This document shows positions 23,557 to 27,999 of a stretch of DNA of 27,999 nucleotides, piece after piece (within the stretch, counting starts at the first letter, position 1; every line of letters begins with the position of its first letter). The stretch is from Anaeromassilibacillus stercoravium (GTDB lineage: Bacteria > Bacillota > Clostridia > Oscillospirales > Acutalibacteraceae). The DNA is taken from contig DWYE01000045.1 in assembly GCA_019118845.1 (NCBI GenBank), positions 1-27,999 of the forward strand, written 5' to 3'. The notes under the pieces are model-generated. The model worked only from the letters and a program-made list of their open reading frames with translations, did no database searches and was not told the origin of the DNA. A program made the position numbers and the translations under genes.

Positions 23557-23589
23557 CGGAGGGCCGCCCATGCATTGGACGGCCCTCCG
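23557..23589. terminator. Bidirectional terminator between feo operon and UDG gene
   Basis: A perfect 10-bp stem (CGGAGGGCCG / CGGCCCTCCG, 23557-23566 with 23580-23589) with a 13-nt loop lies between the convergent genes. On the minus strand TTTTTATG follows; on the plus strand the T-run is weak. Confidence 0.8.
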
Positions 23590-23597
23590 CAGCGTTG

Positions 23598-24170
23598 TTA
23601 TTCCAGCGGGATACCGAGTTCGTCGATCTTCTCGCGCAATTTTAAAAAGTCTTCAAATGCGCCGGGCTTGCTGCTGGGGTTGCGCAGGAGCGCGGCCGGG
23701 TGCAGTGTCGCCATCATCCAGACGCCATTTTTTTCGGTAAACACGCCGTGTTCCCGCGTGATTTTGAAGTCGGGCCGGATGAGCTTCATGGCGGCGATCC
23801 GGCCGAGGCAGACGATGATCTTCGGGCGGATGAGGTAGACCTGGTTGCGCAACCAGCCGATGCAGGTTTCCTGCTCTTCCGGGAGGGGATCGCGGTTTTG
23901 CGGGGGACGGCATTTCACGATGTTCGCAATATAGATGTTCTTTTGGCGGTTCAAGTCCACGGCGTCAAGCATCTTGTCCAGAAGCTGTCCACTGCGTCCG
24001 ACGAACGGTTCCCCCTTTAGGTCCTCCTGTTCGCCCGGCCCTTCACCGATGAACAGGATTTTTGCTTTTTTATTTCCAACGCCAAACACCAGGTTGGTCC
24101 GCCCGGAACACAAACCACATTTTTGGCATCCCATGCAGGCGGCCTCCAACTCATCCCACGTCTGGTACAT
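23598..24170 (-). CDS. Uracil-DNA glycosylase, family 4 ([4Fe-4S])
   Basis: A 190-residue enzyme that cuts uracil out of DNA, starting base excision repair. Family 4 signatures: GEGPGEQED (active-site loop), HPAALLRNP (uracil site), and the iron-sulfur ligands C15, C18, C87, C103, which match the spacing in the Thermotoga enzyme (C14, C17, C85, C101). GGGAGG precedes the ATG. A TATAAT lies at 24222-24227 on the minus strand, but its -35 is poor. Confidence 0.93.
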   Translation of the reverse strand: MYQTWDELEAACMGCQKCGLCSGRTNLVFGVGNKKAKILFIGEGPGEQEDLKGEPFVGRSGQLLDKMLDAVDLNRQKNIYIANIVKCRPPQNRDPLPEEQETCIGWLRNQVYLIRPKIIVCLGRIAAMKLIRPDFKITREHGVFTEKNGVWMMATLHPAALLRNPSSKPGAFEDFLKLREKIDELGIPLE

Positions 24171-24263
24171 GCTTTTCCTCCCTTTATCCCGGATTAAATC
24201 CGATCTCTTTTGTTTCAGATTATTATAACACGAAATATTCCCCAGGAAAAGAAGGGAATTCCG

Positions 24264-24292
24264 TTGAATTTTCTTGCGTCCTGCGGTACAAT
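24264..24292 (+). promoter_or_regulatory. Promoter of the PduL gene
   Basis: TTGAAT (24264-24269) and TACAAT (24287-24292) are 17 bp apart, 66 bp before the start codon. Confidence 0.6.
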
Positions 24293-24357
24293 AAAGCCAT
24301 AACCCATTGCTTTAAAAGGCAAGCTGCTTATTTAATAAGATTTAGGAGATGGATGAT

Positions 24358-24927
24358 ATGAAAATTATGGTAGAAACTTCCGCGCGTCACGTGCATTTGA
24401 CGCAGGAGCATTTGGATATTCTGTTTGGAAAAGGTTATGCTCTCACACCGAAGAAGGATCTGTCCCAGCCGGGCCAGTTTGCCTGCGTAGAGAAAGTGGA
24501 AGTGGTTGGCCCCAAGGGTTCGCTGAAGATGTCCATCCTCGGACCGGTCCGTCCGGAGACGCAGATCGAGATCTCCAAGACGGAGACCCGTACTCTGGGC
24601 ATCGATGCGCCGCTGCGCATGTCCGCCGATCTGGAGGGCACGCCGGGCTGCAAGATCATCGGGCCGAAGGGCGAAATCACCGTCGATAAGGGCGTCATCG
24701 TTGCAAAGCGCCATGCCCACTTTACGCCGGACGACGCAAAGGTCTTTGGGGTGACCGATGGCCAGGCGATCCAGATCAAGCTGGACTACAATGGCCGCTC
24801 GTTGATCTTCGGCGATGTGATTGCGCGCGTCAGCAAGACGGCTGGCTTGGCGGTGCATATTGATACGGACGAGGCCAATGCCGCAGGCTTGACCGGTACG
24901 GTAGACGGCGAAGCCATTATCGGTTAA
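24358..24927 (+). CDS. pduL: PduL-type phosphate acyltransferase
   Basis: A 189-residue enzyme of the PduL family (PF06130), which swaps CoA and phosphate on an acyl group (propionyl- or acetyl-CoA). Zinc-ligand histidines appear in ARHVHL (H11, H13) and AKRHAHF (H119, H121). The protein starts directly at the catalytic fold, so it has no N-terminal encapsulation peptide, and no microcompartment genes are near. A role as a free phosphotransacetylase that feeds acetate kinase is inferred. AGGAG lies 9 nt before the ATG. Own promoter and terminator. Confidence 0.92.
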   Translation: MKIMVETSARHVHLTQEHLDILFGKGYALTPKKDLSQPGQFACVEKVEVVGPKGSLKMSILGPVRPETQIEISKTETRTLGIDAPLRMSADLEGTPGCKIIGPKGEITVDKGVIVAKRHAHFTPDDAKVFGVTDGQAIQIKLDYNGRSLIFGDVIARVSKTAGLAVHIDTDEANAAGLTGTVDGEAIIG

Positions 24928-24945
24928 TTCTAAACCGCTTTTCTG

Positions 24946-24987
24946 GAAGAGGGTTGCTGTTGATTGACAGTGACCCTCTTCTTTTTA
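24946..24987 (+). terminator. Terminator of the PduL gene
   Basis: GAAGAGGGT (24946-24954) pairs with ACCCTCTTC (24973-24981), with an inner CTGT/ACAG pair, followed by TTTTTA. Confidence 0.88.
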
Positions 24988-25026
24988 TCGCCAAACTGAC
25001 CTGGTTAAAATTGCACAAATTGGATA

Positions 25027-25054
25027 TTGTGAAAGATACAGATGTAATTATAAT
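25027..25054 (+). promoter_or_regulatory. Promoter of pdxST
   Basis: TTGTGA (25027-25032) and TATAAT (25049-25054) are 16 bp apart, leaving a leader of about 145 nt before pdxS. Confidence 0.65.
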
Positions 25055-25061
25055 GAAAAAC

Positions 25062-25208
25062 AACATGGGAAAGCCCTTGTTCCATCGGATGGAGTTTTGG
25101 CGCCGGGTCATCGGGAAATATGGTTGCAAACATATTTCCTCCAACGGGGAAGCCCTCGCAACAGCGTGTGTGCTTCTCTATGCGATGTATGAAATAGGAG
25201 GAAGTCAT
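25062..25208 (+). promoter_or_regulatory. Structured pdxS leader of unknown function
   Basis: The leader holds a perfect 9-bp hairpin (GGAAATATG 25114-25122, CATATTTCC 25131-25139, loop GTTGCAAA) and a smaller TCCA/TGGA hairpin at 25081-25093. No known riboswitch class was recognised. It is longer than most leaders in this window. Confidence 0.4.
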
Positions 25209-26084
25209 ATGCAGAACGACCGTTACGAATTGAACAAACAGCTTGCCCAAATGCTCAAAGGCGGGGTGATTATGGATGTCACAACGCCGGAGCAAGCGAA
25301 GATTGCAGAAGCGGCAGGGGCTTGCGCGGTGATGGCTCTGGAGCGCATCCCGGCGGATATCCGCGCGGCCGGCGGCGTCTCCCGCATGAGCGACCCAAAG
25401 ATGATCAAAGGCATCCAGGGAGCGGTGTCCATCCCCGTCATGGCCAAATGCCGGATTGGACATTTTGCAGAAGCGCAGATATTGCAGGCGATTGAGATCG
25501 ACTATATCGATGAAAGTGAAGTCTTATCCCCGGCGGACGATGTCTATCACATCGATAAGACGAAATTCCAGGTGCCCTTTGTCTGTGGCGCCAGGGACTT
25601 GGGGGAGGCGCTCCGCCGGATTGCAGAAGGAGCGTCCATGATCCGCACAAAGGGCGAGCCCGGAACCGGCGACATTGTGCAGGCAGTCCGCCACATGCGT
25701 CGGATGAACGCGGAGATCGCCCGCTTAACTTCGATGCGCGAAGAGGAACTCTTTGAAGCGGCCAAGGAGCTGCAAGTCCCCTATGAACAGGTCCAGTTTG
25801 TCCATAGCCACGGCAAACTCCCGGTCGTCAATTTTGCAGCGGGCGGCGTGGCGACCCCGGCGGATGCCGCGCTGATGATGCAGCTCGGCGCGGAAGGCGT
25901 GTTTGTAGGGTCTGGGATTTTTAAATCCGGCAATCCGTCCAAGCGGGCAGCGGCCATTGTCAAGGCGGTGGCAAATTATCAGGATGCGGACCAGCTGGCA
26001 AAGCTCTCCGAAGACTTGGGGGAGGCCATGGTCGGAATCAATGAGCAGGAGATCGAAGTGTTGATGGCGGAGAGGGGACGGTAA
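25209..26084 (+). CDS. pdxS: Pyridoxal 5'-phosphate synthase subunit PdxS
   Basis: A 291-residue TIM-barrel synthase that builds PLP from ribose 5-phosphate, glyceraldehyde 3-phosphate and ammonia from PdxT. Catalytic residues are visible: D23 in IMDVTTPEQA, K80 in PVMAKCRIGH, K148 in IRTKGEPGTG. Length is standard. The ATG at 25209 follows AGGAGGAAGTCAT. The same frame is open for 85 codons upstream, but PdxS homologues start near NDRYELNKQLAQ, so that is rejected. pdxT starts 3 nt after the stop. Confidence 0.96.
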   Translation: MQNDRYELNKQLAQMLKGGVIMDVTTPEQAKIAEAAGACAVMALERIPADIRAAGGVSRMSDPKMIKGIQGAVSIPVMAKCRIGHFAEAQILQAIEIDYIDESEVLSPADDVYHIDKTKFQVPFVCGARDLGEALRRIAEGASMIRTKGEPGTGDIVQAVRHMRRMNAEIARLTSMREEELFEAAKELQVPYEQVQFVHSHGKLPVVNFAAGGVATPADAALMMQLGAEGVFVGSGIFKSGNPSKRAAAIVKAVANYQDADQLAKLSEDLGEAMVGINEQEIEVLMAERGR

Positions 26085-26087
26085 CCC

Positions 26088-26663
26088 ATGCGGATTGGCG
26101 TGTTGGCAGTGCAGGGGGCGTTTGCGGAGCATATCGCCATGCTGCAAAAATTGGATGCCGAGCCGTTTGAAATCCGCCAAAAGCGGGATCTGGAACAGCC
26201 CTTTGACGGCCTGATCCTTCCAGGCGGAGAGAGCACGACGATGGGCAAACTCCTGCGGGAATTGGACCTTTTGGAAGATTTGCGAATGCGGATTGCCCAG
26301 GGGCTTCCAGTCCTGGGCACCTGCGCTGGCCTGATTCTCTTGGCGGAGAAGATTGCCAACGATGCACATACCTATTTTGGAACGCTGCCGGTCACGGTGC
26401 AGCGGAATTCCTATGGGAGACAGCTCGGGAGCTTTTCAAAAACAGCGGATATAAAGGGGATCGGCCCGTTTCCTCTGGTCTTTATCCGTGCGCCCTCCAT
26501 CGAAGCGATGGGCGCGGGCGTGGAAGTCCTGGCGGAGATCGATGGCAAAGCCGCTGGCGTGCGGTATGGGAATCAAATCGGGGTGGCGTTCCATCCTGAA
26601 TTGACTGGGAATGCGGCTGTTCATCAGCTTTTTCTACAGAGGATTGAAGACTCCAAGATATAA
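26088..26663 (+). CDS. pdxT: PLP synthase glutaminase subunit PdxT
   Basis: A 191-residue class I glutamine amidotransferase that supplies ammonia to PdxS. The triad is C79 (LGTCAGL), H169 and E171 (FHPEL); LPGGESTTM is typical. Length is normal. It follows pdxS by 3 nt. GAGAGGGGACGG overlaps the end of pdxS and serves as the ribosome binding site. Confidence 0.95.
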   Translation: MRIGVLAVQGAFAEHIAMLQKLDAEPFEIRQKRDLEQPFDGLILPGGESTTMGKLLRELDLLEDLRMRIAQGLPVLGTCAGLILLAEKIANDAHTYFGTLPVTVQRNSYGRQLGSFSKTADIKGIGPFPLVFIRAPSIEAMGAGVEVLAEIDGKAAGVRYGNQIGVAFHPELTGNAAVHQLFLQRIEDSKI

Positions 26664-26700
26664 ACAGAAGCCATGTGGATATTCTCCACATGGCTTCTGT
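26664..26700. terminator. Bidirectional terminator after pdxT
   Basis: A perfect 16-bp stem (26664-26679 with 26685-26700) with a 5-nt loop begins one base after the pdxT stop, between two convergent genes. T-runs are short on both sides. Confidence 0.75.
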
Positions 26701-26714
26701 CAGTTTGCTCAGGT

Positions 26715-27893
26715 TTATTTGTGATAGGTTTCTACAATGTCCGTTACAGCTGCGATAACATAATCCACCTGCTCGTCCGTCATCGTGGGATAGAGCGGGA
26801 GGGAGATGATCCGTTCGAAATGCTTCTGCGCCATCGGGAAGTCGCTGTCCACAAAGCCGAAACGCTTCTGATAAGCCGACATGTTGTGTACCGGGATAAA
26901 ATGCACGCTTGTGCCGACGTTGCGCTCGTTGAGTTCCACGATGAATTGGTCGCGGTCGATGGTCAGCAACTCCGGTACAATGCGGAGCACATAGAGGTGC
27001 CAGCAGTGGGTGGTATAATCCGGGACAAACGGCGGGTCCAATGCGTCGATCTTCCCGAACGCCTCCTGATATTTGGCGGCAATCTTCAGGCGGGCAGCCT
27101 GCATTTCCTCCAAGCGGGAAAGCTGAACCAGACCCAGAGCCGCCTGAATATCAAACATGTTGTATTTGAAGCCGGGTTCTGCAATGTCGTATTTCCAGGA
27201 GCCGCCCTTTGCATAGCGGTTCCAGGCGTTGTGGCTCATCCCCTGGCCGGAGAGGATCCGTGCGCGTGCGTCGATCTCGTCGTCGTCGGTGACCAGCATA
27301 CCGCCGTCGCCCGTGCAGAGGTTTTTCGTGGCATAAAAACTGTAGGAGGCCGCGCCCTGCAGTTTGTTGCCGATCAGACGGCCCTTGTAGCGGCTCCACA
27401 GCGCATGTGCCGCATCTTCGCTCACAAACAGGCCGTGCTTGTCCGCAATCGCATAGATGCGGTCCAGGTCGCAGACTTGGCCGCTGTAATGGACGGGAAC
27501 GATGGCCTTTGTCCGGGAGGTAATCTTTTTCTCGATCTCATCCGGGTCGATGCAGCCGGTTCGGTAGTCGATGTCGGCAAATACAGGCGTTGCTCCTGTA
27601 TGGATGATGGTGCTTGCGGTGGAGGCGAACGTCATCGGGGTGGTGATGACCTCGTCGCCGGGGCCAATCCCCTTTGCAAGCAACGCAATGTGAAGCGCCG
27701 CCGTGCAGGAGTTCATGGCGACAGCGTGTTTTGCGCCGAGATAACCGGCGAATTCCTGCTCAAACCGGTTGGTGCGGGGGCCTTTGGCGACCCAGCCGGA
27801 TTTCAACGTTTCCACGACCTCGTTGATTTCTGCGTCGGTGATGTCCGGTACATTATAGGGGATAAAGTCGTCCCTTCTCTGAAAATCACTCAT
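26715..27893 (-). CDS. DegT/DnrJ/EryC1/StrS family aminotransferase
   Basis: A 392-residue PLP-dependent aminotransferase of the sugar type. The PLP-binding lysine is K190 in SFYATKNLCTGDGG; D160 lies in SEDAAHA; HFIPVHNM and CWHLYVLRI are usual family sequence. Members act on keto sugar nucleotides (for example ArnB- or PseC-like, UDP-4-keto sugars), so a role in surface glycans is likely but the substrate is unknown. The ATG at 27893 is preferred over a longer frame; GAGG lies about 10 nt upstream. Genes upstream of it fall outside the window. Confidence 0.9.
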   Translation of the reverse strand: MSDFQRRDDFIPYNVPDITDAEINEVVETLKSGWVAKGPRTNRFEQEFAGYLGAKHAVAMNSCTAALHIALLAKGIGPGDEVITTPMTFASTASTIIHTGATPVFADIDYRTGCIDPDEIEKKITSRTKAIVPVHYSGQVCDLDRIYAIADKHGLFVSEDAAHALWSRYKGRLIGNKLQGAASYSFYATKNLCTGDGGMLVTDDDEIDARARILSGQGMSHNAWNRYAKGGSWKYDIAEPGFKYNMFDIQAALGLVQLSRLEEMQAARLKIAAKYQEAFGKIDALDPPFVPDYTTHCWHLYVLRIVPELLTIDRDQFIVELNERNVGTSVHFIPVHNMSAYQKRFGFVDSDFPMAQKHFERIISLPLYPTMTDEQVDYVIAAVTDIVETYHK

Positions 27894-27999
27894 GAATCGA
27901 TTGCCTCTTTTTCTCACAAAATATGGGCATGCTGTCTGACGTGCAGTCCGCTGTGGATTTTCCTGCAAATTTACGGGGAACCACAGCGCCACACTGCAT

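Noticed and set aside
24954..25208. In-frame 85-codon upstream extension of pdxS
   Set aside because: It overlaps the PduL terminator and the pdxS promoter, and PdxS homologues start near NDRYELNKQL. The AGGAGG just before 25209 decides the start.

Overview
The window looks like a chromosomal stretch of an anaerobic, endospore-forming member of the Clostridia, probably an Oscillospiraceae/Ruminococcaceae-type gut or fermentative bacterium. Supporting signs are a complete gerA-type spore germinant receptor operon, oxygen-sensitive 2-hydroxyacyl-CoA dehydratase/activase proteins, L-lactate dehydrogenase, a FeoAB ferrous iron system with a Cys-rich accessory peptide, strong AGGAGG ribosome binding sites and moderately high GC. 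The genus cannot be told from the sequence alone.

Layout, left to right. (1) 1-120: the 3' end of a truncated ORF, possibly an IS30-like transposase tail. (2) 192-4604: a promoter, a leader hairpin and a two-gene operon for a giant activase/dehydratase system that many Firmicutes carry as one polypeptide. (3) 4674-8517, minus: gerAC, gerAB, gerAA (transcribed A-B-C) with 4-nt overlaps. (4) 8542-9602, plus: DUF421 (YetF-like) and DUF4363 membrane proteins, translationally coupled. (5) 9736-10530, minus: an amidohydrolase. (6) 10614-11918, minus: rpsF-ssb-rpsR with a strong promoter, a structured leader and a terminator. (7) 11927-14081, minus: galU, then a Zn-finger/membrane protein with its own promoter. 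(8) 14188-14599, minus: ptsH (HPr) with its own promoter. (9) 14706-18380, minus: the fruR-fruK-fruA fructose operon with a repeat-rich control region. (10) 18555-20996, plus: an M29 aminopeptidase and ldh. (11) 21043-23589, plus: feoA-feoB-feo Cys-rich peptide behind a promoter with a near-perfect palindrome at the start site. (12) 23598-24170, minus: family 4 uracil-DNA glycosylase. (13) 24264-24987, plus: PduL-type phosphotransacylase. (14) 25027-26700, plus: pdxS-pdxT (PLP synthase) with a structured leader. (15) 26715-27893, minus: a DegT/DnrJ/EryC1/StrS aminotransferase.

Together the genes cover sugar uptake (FruA/FruK with HPr), fermentation end steps (Ldh, PduL), iron uptake, vitamin B6 synthesis, translation and repair housekeeping, and spore germination. 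I see no prophage, CRISPR array, rRNA or tRNA gene. No wholly new system is evident. The most interesting points are the split dehydratase/activase pair with three preserved cysteine clusters, an HPr with Lys where the regulatory Ser46 should be, the feoA operator-like palindrome, the triple TTGACT repeat at the fruR promoter, the rpsF and pdxS leaders, and the RING-like/zinc-ribbon membrane protein.
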